Source: Planctomycetaceae bacterium (GTDB lineage: Bacteria > Planctomycetota > Planctomycetia > Pirellulales > Pirellulaceae). From it: DNA of 64,000 nt. The first letter of the stretch is position 1; every line of letters starts with the position of its first letter. Shown here in pieces: positions 30,631 to 40,172 of the stretch. The position numbers were made by a program, and so were the translations under genes. Below the pieces are notes generated by a model, which worked only from the letters and a program-made list of their open reading frames with translations, was not told the origin of the DNA and did no database searches. Location: NCBI GenBank assembly GCA_020638995.1, contig JACKHM010000005.1:806001-870000 (forward strand), in the 5' to 3' direction.

Positions 30631-31959
30631 ATGCTGTGTCTCGACGGGACGACATTTACTAATTGCGACGGAGTAACGCGTCGGAACTTTCTGCAGGTCG
30701 GCGCGCCTCTGCTGGGATTAGGTCTTGCCGAATTGCTGCGATCGGACGCGCAGGCTGCTTCCGCTGGCAACACCGCGAGCAAGAAATCAATCATCGTCTT
30801 CTGGACGCACGGCGGGATGAGCCAGCAGGACACGTACGATATGAAGCCAAATGCGCCGGCCGAATATCGCGGTATGTACACGCCGATCGAGACGAGCGTC
30901 CCCGGCACGATCATTAGCGAGCGATTCCCGCTGCAGGCGAAGGTCATGCATCACCTTTCGCAGGTACGATCGGTTCATCACGAGAATGGCATCCATGCGC
31001 CGTCAGCCCACTGGATGCAAACCGGCCACTTCGGTCCGACGCTAGCGAGGATCGCTCAGCAGAAGCCGTCGTTCGGATCCGTTATCTCTCGATCGCTCGG
31101 TGCGAAGCAACCACAGATGCCGGCATACGTCGCCGTGCCGAAAGCTGAGGCGTTCGGCTACCAGCAGGCTCACTATCTCGGCAAGGCTTTCAATCCGTTC
31201 GAGGTAGGAGCCGATCCAAACGCGAAGGACTTCCAAGTTCCCAACCTGTCCTTGCCTGGAGACTTGAAGCTCAAGAGTGTCACGTCGCGGCGAAATCTGC
31301 TCGCGAAGTTCGACACGCTACGTCGCGACATTGACAAGAGCGGTGTGATCGAAGGGCTCGATACGTTCAAGGCGCAAGCCCTGGAGATGGTTGCCGGCGA
31401 TCATGTGCGCGAGGCTTTTGACATCTCGAAGGAAGATCCGGCGCTTCGCGAGAAATACGGCAGGCATCAATACGGCCAGAGTGCTCTGCTGGCGCGGCGA
31501 TTGGTCGAGGCTGGCACTCGCTGTGTGACAGTGAACACTGGTTACTGGGATCATCACAACGACATCGAACTAGGATTGGAGCAGCATCTCCCGCCACTTG
31601 ATCGCGCGATTTGGGCGCTGGTCGAGGACTTGGCTGACCGCGGGATGCTGCAAGACACGGTGATCTACTGTGCAGGTGAATTCGGTCGCACGCCACTCAT
31701 CAACGGCCACGCGGGCCGAGACCACTGGTCGAACTGCTTCACGGTGATGCTGGCCGGAGGCGGGATCCAAGGCGGTCGGATCGTCGGCATGAGTGAGAAA
31801 TGGGGGGGCGGCGTCAAAGAGCGACTCGCAACGCCGCTCGATGTCCTCGCCACGATCTATGGCGCCATGGGTATCCCGCTCGACACCCACTACGAAGATT
31901 CAACCGGTCGCCCAGTGAGCATCGTCGACAGCGGAAAGCCGATAAGAGAGCTGTTGTAG
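30631..31959 (+). CDS. DUF1501 protein
   Basis: A 442-residue DUF1501 paralogue. The N-terminus has a Tat-like signal (VTRRNFLQVGAPLLGLGLAELL). Core signatures are SIIVFWTHGGMSQQDTYDMKPNAPAEY and VIYCAGEFGRTPLINGHAGRDHW. It differs from the other two copies in HGGMSQQDT, where they have GGPSxxET. It ends the four-gene run that began at 24388. The usual assumption for such sets is cell-surface or periplasmic processing of polymers, but no biochemical role is established. Confidence 0.88.
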   Translation: MLCLDGTTFTNCDGVTRRNFLQVGAPLLGLGLAELLRSDAQAASAGNTASKKSIIVFWTHGGMSQQDTYDMKPNAPAEYRGMYTPIETSVPGTIISERFPLQAKVMHHLSQVRSVHHENGIHAPSAHWMQTGHFGPTLARIAQQKPSFGSVISRSLGAKQPQMPAYVAVPKAEAFGYQQAHYLGKAFNPFEVGADPNAKDFQVPNLSLPGDLKLKSVTSRRNLLAKFDTLRRDIDKSGVIEGLDTFKAQALEMVAGDHVREAFDISKEDPALREKYGRHQYGQSALLARRLVEAGTRCVTVNTGYWDHHNDIELGLEQHLPPLDRAIWALVEDLADRGMLQDTVIYCAGEFGRTPLINGHAGRDHWSNCFTVMLAGGGIQGGRIVGMSEKWGGGVKERLATPLDVLATIYGAMGIPLDTHYEDSTGRPVSIVDSGKPIRELL

Positions 31960-32714
31960 GACGGACTATTCCGCGACCGACGCGATGATGCGCCACGCAT
32001 GATCACGATTGTGATTGATCGTGTGTTCTGCTTTGACGGCGTCTTCAGGGAACTCAGCGGATGCGATGTCCTTTGCTAGAGATCTGGCCGTGCCGTAAAA
32101 ATACTCGGCTAAGTGAGCCTGGAGCGACGACTCACTTTGCAGTGCTATTCTTCACGGCATTCTGGACTATCGAGCGCGAGTTCTCAACACTCAGGTGGGT
32201 GCGGGCAATCCGGCCAACATGGCAGTATGAGGCCGCCACCCCACGCGTGGGCTAGCCAAGTTGCGAGGTTTGGCAACGTCTAGCACGCTCGGCGGACTCG
32301 TCAACTTCTCCCCTCCCCTTTAGCCGCCAAAACAGACGCTACGGTTGCGGCCTGTGGGAAATGCGGGCTAGGTGAACCTTCCTGCCCTCAAAAGCACGAG
32401 AAGTGCGTTCCTGCACCCCGCCAAAACGCCAAAACCGACTCAATTAATGCTGTTGACGTGTCGGTGCGCTACCACTACTATCCGCAGCCTAATCTAGCTG
32501 AGGGACTTTCTTCCAAAAGCCGGGCAAAGTTTTCGGATTGGTTGAACTTCTCTGGTCCGTCGAACCGAATAACTCCTACAACAACTTTTTCGTGCGCAAT
32601 CGCGTTTGTTTGCGCATTCCGTTTTAACAGTCTCAGGGAAGAGACTAGTTCGGCCGTTGTGATAACTTTGGCCAGGCCTCTCCTTCCCTGAACGTCGTAG
32701 AGGGCGATGGTGCC
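31960..32714. other. Intergenic region, no gene recognised
   Basis: About 750 bases between the DUF1501 operon and the low-complexity lipoprotein gene. Short frames (for example 32458-32691) lack signatures. It should contain the lipoprotein promoter. No strong hairpin was found by eye. Confidence 0.45.
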
Positions 32715-33752
32715 ATGCGTGCGACTTACTCGGGTTGGTCTTGGGTTGGTGTAACTTCCTGTTGTTTAGCGTTAACGGTGATGACCGGCTGCAAGAGCGG
32801 GTATCGAGCGCCCGGCGCGGACTGGCTCAGCTGGGGCAAGCCAAAGCCGACGACAAATTCTTTGGCCAGCGTGCCGAAGAAGCCGTCCGTTGGCGCTCTG
32901 CCGACTCCGTCCGCAACTACCTCGGGTGCGACCTCGCCTTATGGACAGGCTTCCTACGCTAGAAACACGACCGGACAAGGCGGTTATGGAGGCGGCACAC
33001 AAGGTGGTGCGCCGACAGGCTACCAAACAGGACCCTATGCGACGGGTGCAGCCGGGGGATATCCCGCGACTTCAAACGGGCTAGCCGCGAACCCGTCGAC
33101 CGGAGCGACCGGGCCTTATCAGTCGCCTTATCAAGCGTCACAAGGCGGAACAACTCCATACAACTCCGGCAACGTCTATGGCGTTGCAGACGCTCGAGGC
33201 ACCGCCGGTTACGGCGCTGTGACGCAGAGCAACACCGGAACAGAATCATGGAACGCAGACGCTTATCGCCGAGCCGGAGACCCAGCCGCAACGGGTCAAA
33301 CCGCTGCTTCGCCATACGGCAGTTCCCAACCAGCGATGACGAATAGTCAGGAATATGGCGGCAGCCCGACTTCCGGCTATCCGACAGCACAGAGTCCCTA
33401 CTCGTCAAGCACTTACGGGACTTCGAGCAACGGCGGTTACCAACAGCCAGCTTCCTATCAACAATATCCACAGTCAACGACAGCCACGGCCAGCCGAGCC
33501 TATGCAAGTGATGCTGGTGGGTCAGGCTACTCGACAACTTCGCCAAGTTCCTACGAATCAAGCACGACGGGCAGCTATCGTCCAGGTAGCACCAGTCGGG
33601 AAACCGGAGCGCTATCGCAACCGCCGTCTACCAATTCCGCTCCATCGACGAGTGGCTATCCGACGACAAGCGGCGCGGCACCTGCCACGGCGAATCAGTC
33701 CTGGAGCTATGGATCCGGTAGCGGTCAGTATCCTACGACTGGGCAATACTAA
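32715..33752 (+). CDS. Low-complexity Ser/Gly/Tyr/Thr/Pro-rich lipoprotein
   Basis: A 345-residue protein with a lipobox (LALTVMTGC, Cys at about residue 26), so it is probably an anchored lipoprotein. The rest is disordered and repetitive in composition, built of Tyr-Gly, Ser-Pro-Tyr and Pro-Thr-Thr-Ser segments such as GQGGYGGGTQGG, TGPYQSPYQAS and QSPYSSSTYG, with almost no charged residues. Such Tyr/Gly/Ser tracts suggest a self-associating or matrix-forming polymer; this is inference. A strong terminator follows 37 bases after the stop. Confidence 0.75.
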   Translation: MRATYSGWSWVGVTSCCLALTVMTGCKSGYRAPGADWLSWGKPKPTTNSLASVPKKPSVGALPTPSATTSGATSPYGQASYARNTTGQGGYGGGTQGGAPTGYQTGPYATGAAGGYPATSNGLAANPSTGATGPYQSPYQASQGGTTPYNSGNVYGVADARGTAGYGAVTQSNTGTESWNADAYRRAGDPAATGQTAASPYGSSQPAMTNSQEYGGSPTSGYPTAQSPYSSSTYGTSSNGGYQQPASYQQYPQSTTATASRAYASDAGGSGYSTTSPSSYESSTTGSYRPGSTSRETGALSQPPSTNSAPSTSGYPTTSGAAPATANQSWSYGSGSGQYPTTGQY

Positions 33753-33789
33753 CGCGGTTGCTCGGATTTCGTGACGCGACTTCAATGCA

Positions 33790-33816
33790 AACGGGCTGGC
33801 GGTTAGCCAGCCCGTT
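33790..33816 (+). terminator. Rho-independent terminator
   Basis: AACGGGCTGGC, loop GGTTA, GCCAGCCCGTT: a perfect 11-bp stem continuing into TTGTGTTTCTT. It ends the lipoprotein gene transcript and may also serve the convergent cyclase gene, since the stem carries A residues on its other side. Confidence 0.85.
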
Positions 33817-33938
33817 TTGTGTTTCTTGATACTGGAATGGGAAGCTGCCCTGAGCCAAGTTCTCGCGACAAAAACCGCAAACCGTTCGATTGAAAAGTTG
33901 CCTGCTCGGAGAGTCAAAGTCGCGCCGGCTTTCCAAGC

Positions 33939-34943
33939 TCAGAACGTCGCGATCGGATTGAGAGGCGACCCGGTTCCACCTTCCACCGGGATTGGTGCTG
34001 CAGTGACCAAAAACTCCCAACGACCGAGTTGCATGCATTGTCGACTTAGTGCTTCCAAATCGCAGTTGTCAAAGATGTGTACTCCCATGGAATTCAGAGT
34101 CAGTAGATGAATCGGATGAGTTACGCCGGGGATTCCCGAGGGTATGACATCCATGGCCGCATCGCTTCCAACCATCGCAACATCACGCTCGCGAATCCAG
34201 CTTGCACACGAAGCATGCAGGCCCGCGGCCCCCAGTTCCTGGACACTCCATGGTCCTTTCGCGGCGCGGCGTGCCCAACGACCGGTTCGGAAGAAGACAA
34301 CGTCACCGCTACCGATCCTGATCACGGCTCGGTTTTCCCAAGCCGTGAGTTCATCGGGATAGATGGGAGTTGCAGGTTCCAAATACTCGACGCCGCGCAA
34401 GGCCGGTATATCGATCAAAACTCCACGCGTTAGGATGCCGGACTTTGCGTTGTGAATGCTGAGCTTAGCAGTTCCTCGCATGGTTATTTCCGCCTGGGAA
34501 AAGCCGTTGTACATTTTTCCCCGGTAAAGCAAGTGGCAGAGTGAATCCATGTGCGTATGTGCAAAACCGTGATAAGAAACGCTGTAGTTGTCCATCGCCC
34601 ATTGGTTTCCGGGTTCGCCGCCCGTTTTCAGCATCACTTGCTCGAACGGGCTCGGGTTATCTGCGGCCGAAGTCGTCTCGGCGTTTCGTGCCAAGGACAA
34701 CGAGATTCCTTCCCGAACAAGCCTCGCCGCTTCCTTGCGCCTTTCCGGTGTGATCAAGTTCAACGTGCCGAGCTGATCATCCGCGCCCCACCGACCCCAG
34801 TTCGACAACTCGACGTGCAATCTTTCAATATCCGCCTTAGTCATGTCACGCGGTGATTGGGCATAGATTGAATCGATGCGCGTCGTTGCGATCATCGCGA
34901 GGAACATTACGACGGCGTTGAAAAGTGAACTTGAGCCAGGCAT
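33939..34943 (-). CDS. Cyclase family protein (kynurenine formamidase-like), exported
   Basis: A 334-residue metal-dependent hydrolase of the cyclase family (PF04199 type). A hydrophobic N-terminus (LFNAVVMFLAMIATTRI) suggests export. Visible marks are NWGRWGADDQLGTLNLITPERR, the metal site SYHGFAHTHMDSLCHLLY (the family's HxGTHxDxPxH in a divergent form) and VFFRTGRWARR. The late TNSMGVHIFDNCDLEAL matches the family's C-terminal segment. It is convergent with the lipoprotein gene and divergent from glpQ. Substrate unknown; formamidase activity should not be assumed. Confidence 0.85.
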   Translation of the reverse strand: MPGSSSLFNAVVMFLAMIATTRIDSIYAQSPRDMTKADIERLHVELSNWGRWGADDQLGTLNLITPERRKEAARLVREGISLSLARNAETTSAADNPSPFEQVMLKTGGEPGNQWAMDNYSVSYHGFAHTHMDSLCHLLYRGKMYNGFSQAEITMRGTAKLSIHNAKSGILTRGVLIDIPALRGVEYLEPATPIYPDELTAWENRAVIRIGSGDVVFFRTGRWARRAAKGPWSVQELGAAGLHASCASWIRERDVAMVGSDAAMDVIPSGIPGVTHPIHLLTLNSMGVHIFDNCDLEALSRQCMQLGRWEFLVTAAPIPVEGGTGSPLNPIATF

Positions 34944-35081
34944 TCGCGTTGGTCCCTTTGGGAGTGGAGCGGCGGGAAGGGCGTCGTCGCTAGTTTAAAC
35001 CGGGCAATGTGCGGGAACAACGGTTGACGATGCAATCCACAGCGAGCCAGAATAACGCCGGTGGCTAATGACGGAGGATAG

Positions 35082-36098
35082 ATGAACGCGATAATCAAGA
35101 GGCTGGCGGTTACGGTACTCATTGCGATGAGCTCAAATCAGGTCCGTGCCGAAGTACCCATCGTGATCGCGCACCGCGGTGCCTCAGGGTACTTGCCGGA
35201 GCACACCTTGGCAGCAAAGGCACTCGCACACGGCATGGGCGCGGAGTATCTCGAACAAGACGTCGTGCTTACGAGAGATGATCATCCAATTGTTTTGCAT
35301 GATATTCATCTCGACACAGTGACGAATGTCGCAGACGTGTTTCCTGAACGTCGGCGAGAAGATGGGCGATACTACGCAATCGATTTCACGCTCGATGAAG
35401 TGAGACGCCTCCGAGCAACGGAGCGTGTTGATTCCAAGCAGAGGAAGCCTGTGTTCCCGAACCGGTTCCCACCTCACACCTCACACTTTACCGTTCCGAC
35501 GCTGGGCGAAGAGTTGGAGTTGATTCAAGGGTTGAACAAGTCCACTGGACGTGACGTCGGCGTCTATACGGAGATCAAACAACCCGCTTGGCACCAGAGC
35601 GAGGGCAAAGACATTACAAAGATCGTCTTGGCCGTGCTGGACCAATACGGGTATCGCGAATCCAAAGATCTCGCATACGTACAGTGCTTTGATGTTAAGG
35701 AAACAAAACGGATCAGGCAGGAGCTGCACTGTCAATTACGCCTTGTACAACTGTTGGGTGCGAATAACTGGAAACGAGTTGGAACCGACTTCGACCGAGG
35801 AGAGCTCGCCAAGAGTATGCGTGAGATCTCTGCGTACGCACAAGGAATAGGGCCAAGGATGTCCGACGTCGTCTGGGGACGCCAGGCGGATGGCCAAGTG
35901 ATTCTCACTTCACTCGTTGAGGTGGCTCACCAACATGGTCTATTCGTTCATCCGTATACGTTACGGGCGGACGATTTGCCGGAATACACAAATAGCTTTG
36001 AAGAACTGGTGAAGCTGTTCTTTGTTGATGCCAAGGTCGATGGGGCCTTTACCGATTTTCCGGATCGAGTACTGCACGTTCGTAATCGTCATCGGTAG
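35082..36098 (+). CDS. glpQ: Secreted glycerophosphodiester phosphodiesterase
   Basis: Hydrolyses glycerophosphodiesters to glycerol-3-phosphate and an alcohol in the periplasm. 338 residues with a signal peptide (LAVTVLIAMSSNQVRA). The catalytic start is VIAHRGASGYLPEHT with the active His and Arg; EQDVVLTRDDHPIVLHD holds the metal-binding Glu, Asp and the second His. YTEIKQPAWHQ and the late GAFTDFPD complete the GDPD pattern. The ATG follows ACGGAGGATAG. Length and signal fit the GlpQ rather than the cytoplasmic UgpQ type. Confidence 0.92.
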   Translation: MNAIIKRLAVTVLIAMSSNQVRAEVPIVIAHRGASGYLPEHTLAAKALAHGMGAEYLEQDVVLTRDDHPIVLHDIHLDTVTNVADVFPERRREDGRYYAIDFTLDEVRRLRATERVDSKQRKPVFPNRFPPHTSHFTVPTLGEELELIQGLNKSTGRDVGVYTEIKQPAWHQSEGKDITKIVLAVLDQYGYRESKDLAYVQCFDVKETKRIRQELHCQLRLVQLLGANNWKRVGTDFDRGELAKSMREISAYAQGIGPRMSDVVWGRQADGQVILTSLVEVAHQHGLFVHPYTLRADDLPEYTNSFEELVKLFFVDAKVDGAFTDFPDRVLHVRNRHR

Positions 36099-36122
36099 CA
36101 AGGAGAGGCTAATCTGACGTGT

Positions 36123-38627
36123 TCAGAGTATCGCCAGCGGGTTGCGCCGTTCTTCGAGCGTACCGCGCGTAACTCCGACCCGGTTGCTGGCTTGGAGCGT
36201 GCGCCAGACGTCGCCGGTCGTGATCCGATTCGCGAGAAGATCTCGATACAAACTGACCACGCGGTCGATTTGCTCCTCGTTGTCGCTGAGTAGCTCGATC
36301 CGAAAATCGCGAATTCCGTTGGCGAGCAATGCCGGAATTGCCTCTGCGGCGCTCTGAGGTGTCGCATTGAACAAGGTGTTGCGACATCCGACGTCCGCCG
36401 TAAGAAGATGTTCTTTGCCAATGCGGTCGCGCAGCTTCACTTCATGAATATCACAAGGTCGACCGCAATTCGTCTTGTTGGTTCCCGGTGACATTACCGC
36501 ACAAAAGACACAATGCTCCATGTGGAACATCGGCATATGTTGGTGAATTACGACTTCGAGCCACTGTGGAGGCACGGCTGCTACCAAGTCCAACAATTGA
36601 TCTCGGTTGAGATCGTATGACGCGGTGACTCGCCTCGCACCACGTTCCATAAAGAATTGTGCCGTCAACTGATTCGCCACGTTCAGAGAAAAATCTACGA
36701 TGAACGGCATGCCATGCTGTCGGTAGAATTCCAACCCAGCCAGATTTCGTACAAGCACTCCGTCAGCACCGTGCCGCATCAAAACTCGAAAGATTCCAAG
36801 TTCGTCGGGCTTCTGAATTCTCGGCGTGGCGATGTAGATCCGCGCCCCCGATGCATGAGCGACGGCAACCGCCTCGCCGTACTCGCGAATGTCTTGGAAA
36901 TCGACATAGACTTCGCGAACGCCCTGGGCCAACGTACTTCGTAACTGAGCGAGCGTCCGACAGAGTACTCGCAATCGCGGCTCGGCATCAGGTTTAGTGT
37001 CTTTGGTCGGAGCCATTTCCAATTGTGGCAGCACCAACTCGGGCGTGATCCGCCGCGCGGGTGTAACGCGGGCACTGTCAAGTTGTTCGATCAGTGCGTG
37101 GCGGAGCTTTCCGAGAACACTGAGCGGCACCATTGGGGCGCCAACGATTTTGGCATCGAGTGATCGCAATTCATAAACCGTGCTGCCAAGGCGACTGAAT
37201 TGCTTCTCGAAGACCTCGCGTGTCGCGGGGTGACGGGTGGCGACCTCGAGCGGCTCGTCAGAAGCCACCTGACACTTTAACCCATTGGTCGTTCGGCCTT
37301 GCACTCGCAGCGGCTGCCCTGCCCTGGCCGTCAATTTCAAATCGAGGCCAACGCGCCGCACGGCATCCGCTTGTGAGTAAGACGCTCGCAGCCGTTTGGT
37401 GAGTTTCGGATCGTCTGTCTTCCAAATGCGCTGACCGACGAAGATCCGGCGGAGGTCCATCGCTTCCCAGTCAAAAGTCAGTTCCGCGATGCCCGACTCG
37501 ACGGCGCAATCCATCTTTCGGCCATCGACAAAGACTTGATAAACGCGACCGCCCTGCTCGTCATCGTTTTCGCGGTCACCCTCGAATACGATGCCGTCTC
37601 CTCGCGAGATCTCGCATTCAAGTTCAACGCTCACACGATCTCCGCTTTTGCCACAGACAGTGCCTAGCAAGACGCCGCGTTTGGCGGAGCTAAAGCCCGG
37701 TACCAACATCTTGTGATCGCAACCATGCAACCAACCGGTCGAGAAGCCACGCGAAAACGACAGCTCCATCTCCTGCACGTCTCGCCGCGAAAAGTGGATT
37801 GGTAAACCTGCGACTGCTTTGTCGATGGCCTGACGATAGTGCTGCGTGATGTTGGCCACATACTCGGCTGATTTCAACCGCCCTTCGATTTTGAAGGATG
37901 AGATTCCGGCGTCGATTAACTCGGGAGTCAGTTCGTAGGCGGCAAGGTCCTGGGGGCTAAGAAGGTAGCGCACCCGTTCGAGATCTACATCCTTTCCGTC
38001 ACAAACAAGATCGTAAGCCAACCGGCAGGCTTGAGCGCACTGGCCACGATTTGCGCTTCGACCGCCGAGCGACTCGCTTGTTAAGCATTGTCCCGAGTAA
38101 GCGACACACAACGCTCCGTGTACGAATACTTCCAACGCCATTGATGTCTGGTTGCGGATCTTGCGAATCTCGTCGATGGACAATTCGCGGGCGAGCACGA
38201 CTCGCTCGATTTCAAGCTCTTGGGCGACTTGAATGCACTCCGCACTGGTCAGTGTCATCTGTGTTGATGCGTGGATGCCCAGCTCTGGACAAATCGCACG
38301 AACAAGCCGTGCGACGCCGATATCTTGTACGAGTACTGCATCAACGCCTGCAGAGGCGATCTTGCGGATCAGGCCTTCGATATCTCGAAGTTCGCTCGGG
38401 AAGGCGAGTGTGTTAAGTGTTGTGTATGCCTTCACGCCGCGGCGATGCACAAAATCGCTCAACACGGCTAAATCGCTCAAGTCGAAATTCTTTGCCCTTT
38501 CGCGGGCATTGAAGCCGCAATTGAGACCGAAGTAAATCGCATCCGCTCCGTTCTCAACCGCTGCTCGCACGCAGTCCCAGTCGCCCGCTGGCGCAAGGAG
38601 TTCAGGGGCTGACGGTGATGAAGTCAT
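36123..38627 (-). CDS. Peptidase U32 family protein (RlhA/YhbU-like)
   Basis: An 834-residue protein with a full U32 domain at the N-terminus (LAPAGDWDCVRAAVENGADAIYFG; STQMTLTS; FVHGALCVAYSGQCLTSE; NRGQCAQACR). A middle beta-rich region follows, then a second U32-like C-terminal half. In E. coli, U32 proteins RlhA and TrhP act in hydroxylation of 23S rRNA and tRNA rather than proteolysis. Iron-sulfur Cys candidates are in GQC...GQCAQAC and in HCVFC...CGRPCD. I chose the ATG at 38627; the frame runs 25 residues further upstream. Which RNA, if any, it modifies cannot be told here. Confidence 0.88.
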   Translation of the reverse strand: MTSSPSAPELLAPAGDWDCVRAAVENGADAIYFGLNCGFNARERAKNFDLSDLAVLSDFVHRRGVKAYTTLNTLAFPSELRDIEGLIRKIASAGVDAVLVQDIGVARLVRAICPELGIHASTQMTLTSAECIQVAQELEIERVVLARELSIDEIRKIRNQTSMALEVFVHGALCVAYSGQCLTSESLGGRSANRGQCAQACRLAYDLVCDGKDVDLERVRYLLSPQDLAAYELTPELIDAGISSFKIEGRLKSAEYVANITQHYRQAIDKAVAGLPIHFSRRDVQEMELSFSRGFSTGWLHGCDHKMLVPGFSSAKRGVLLGTVCGKSGDRVSVELECEISRGDGIVFEGDRENDDEQGGRVYQVFVDGRKMDCAVESGIAELTFDWEAMDLRRIFVGQRIWKTDDPKLTKRLRASYSQADAVRRVGLDLKLTARAGQPLRVQGRTTNGLKCQVASDEPLEVATRHPATREVFEKQFSRLGSTVYELRSLDAKIVGAPMVPLSVLGKLRHALIEQLDSARVTPARRITPELVLPQLEMAPTKDTKPDAEPRLRVLCRTLAQLRSTLAQGVREVYVDFQDIREYGEAVAVAHASGARIYIATPRIQKPDELGIFRVLMRHGADGVLVRNLAGLEFYRQHGMPFIVDFSLNVANQLTAQFFMERGARRVTASYDLNRDQLLDLVAAVPPQWLEVVIHQHMPMFHMEHCVFCAVMSPGTNKTNCGRPCDIHEVKLRDRIGKEHLLTADVGCRNTLFNATPQSAAEAIPALLANGIRDFRIELLSDNEEQIDRVVSLYRDLLANRITTGDVWRTLQASNRVGVTRGTLEERRNPLAIL

Positions 38628-38747
38628 CTGTTCTTGCTCGGAACCAGCTATGTATCCGACCACGAGTGTACTCCGAACACTCGTTGTCGGGCAGTGGCAC
38701 ATTTCATACCGTGAAGAAGTCGGCTACCCTGGTGTTGTCGTCGGTGC

Positions 38748-40163
38748 ATGAACCAGTTGATCCGCTGTACAGCCCCCGAGTTTTCGATGGAATTGGATTT
38801 TCGAAAAGACCCGAGCATTCTCGCGAGTATTATCGATGCGATGGCTCCCGGTGTCTTTACGGTAAACGCGAACGGGCTGTTTGCAGCATGGAGTGAAGGA
38901 GCGGAGCGGATCACGGGGTATTCAAGTGCGGAAGTAGTCGGTCGACCGTGTGACATCCTCGAAGGGCAAAACTGCAAGGGCTTTTCGACGATAGCCGAGT
39001 TATTGCGTTCCAATGCGCCTCCCACGGGCATGTGCAATCAAGAGTGTAAGCTGTCGTCCAAGGATGGACGTACGCTGTTCGTTCATGGCAGCGTCCGCAT
39101 TTTGCGAGACGAGAACGGAGCGACGGCTGGAGCGGTTGGGACCTTTTCCGACATTACTTCGATGGTCCAAGCTAATGAAAAGATTGCAATTCTTGAGCAA
39201 CAGGCGCGCGGGCAACAGCGTTTCGAGCGTCTGATTGGCAACAGCCAGCCAATGAGGGAAGTCTTTCGTCGCTTGAAATTGGCCGCCGACAGTGACGTAA
39301 CGGTGCTCTTGACCGGTGAATCCGGCACGGGAAAAGAGCTCGCCGCTGCTGCGATTCATGCCCAGAGTGCCCGTCACGATGGCACCTATTTGGCAATGAA
39401 TTGCTCGGCGATTCCCGAGTCGTTGCTGGAAAGCGAACTGTTCGGTCACTTGAAGGGATCGTTCACTGGAGCAAGTTCCGACAAGATAGGCGTTTTTGAG
39501 GCGGCCAGTGGCGGAACGCTGTTTCTGGATGAGGTCGGCGATGTCAGTCCGGCGATCCAGGTAAAACTATTGCGTGTCTTACAGGAACACGAGGTTCGTC
39601 GCGTTGGTGACAGCAAGAACCGTAAGGTTGATGTCCGTCTCGTTGCGGCGACGAACAAAGATCTTCGAAGGTTAGTTGCTGAGGGCACGATTCGCGAAGA
39701 CTTTTTTTATCGCATCCACGTGTTTGAGATTCGCCTGCCTCCGCTTCGCGAACGCAAAGAAGACATTCCGCTGCTGGTGGACCAGTTCATCCATGAACTC
39801 TGTCGCGCCAAAGGACGGTCGGTGGATGGCATTGCACGGGACGCCTTGCAGCTGATGATGGACTATCACTGGCCAGGCAATGTTCGGCAGCTGCGCAACG
39901 CGATCGAACATGCGTGTGTGAACGTCGCCGGCGACCGAATTTCGTATCTCGATCTACCACCGGAACTGCGAGACCCGCACGGTTCGAGCCTGGCCGACGT
40001 CTCCACAGACCTCTCGGCAGACGAACGGTCGGAGCGCGATCGAATCATCGAAGCACTGCGCCAAACCGGCGGCAATCGTACGAAAGCCGCCGAGTTGCTC
40101 GGCACCAGCCGCGTCACGTTGTGGAAGAAGATTGGACGATATGCGATCGAAGTGCCGGGATAG
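38748..40163 (+). CDS. Sigma-54-dependent activator with Cys-containing PAS domain
   Basis: A 471-residue enhancer-binding protein. Residues about 20-145 are a PAS domain (ASIIDAMAPGVFTVNANGLFAAWS) with four Cys at 68, 76, 96 and 100 that could sense sulfane sulfur or a metal. The AAA+ domain (about 165-400) has Walker A TGESGTGKE, the sigma-54 contact loop GSFTGA in place of GAFTGA, and Walker B GGTLFLDEVGD. The C-terminus is a Fis-type helix-turn-helix (GGNRTKAAELLGTSRVTLWKKI). A near-ideal sigma-54 promoter sits 1.2 kb downstream in front of a sulfide-oxidation operon. By analogy with FisR of Cupriavidus, I infer it activates that operon in response to sulfide-derived persulfides. Confidence 0.92.
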   Translation: MNQLIRCTAPEFSMELDFRKDPSILASIIDAMAPGVFTVNANGLFAAWSEGAERITGYSSAEVVGRPCDILEGQNCKGFSTIAELLRSNAPPTGMCNQECKLSSKDGRTLFVHGSVRILRDENGATAGAVGTFSDITSMVQANEKIAILEQQARGQQRFERLIGNSQPMREVFRRLKLAADSDVTVLLTGESGTGKELAAAAIHAQSARHDGTYLAMNCSAIPESLLESELFGHLKGSFTGASSDKIGVFEAASGGTLFLDEVGDVSPAIQVKLLRVLQEHEVRRVGDSKNRKVDVRLVAATNKDLRRLVAEGTIREDFFYRIHVFEIRLPPLRERKEDIPLLVDQFIHELCRAKGRSVDGIARDALQLMMDYHWPGNVRQLRNAIEHACVNVAGDRISYLDLPPELRDPHGSSLADVSTDLSADERSERDRIIEALRQTGGNRTKAAELLGTSRVTLWKKIGRYAIEVPG

Positions 40164-40172
40164 GTACCAAGG

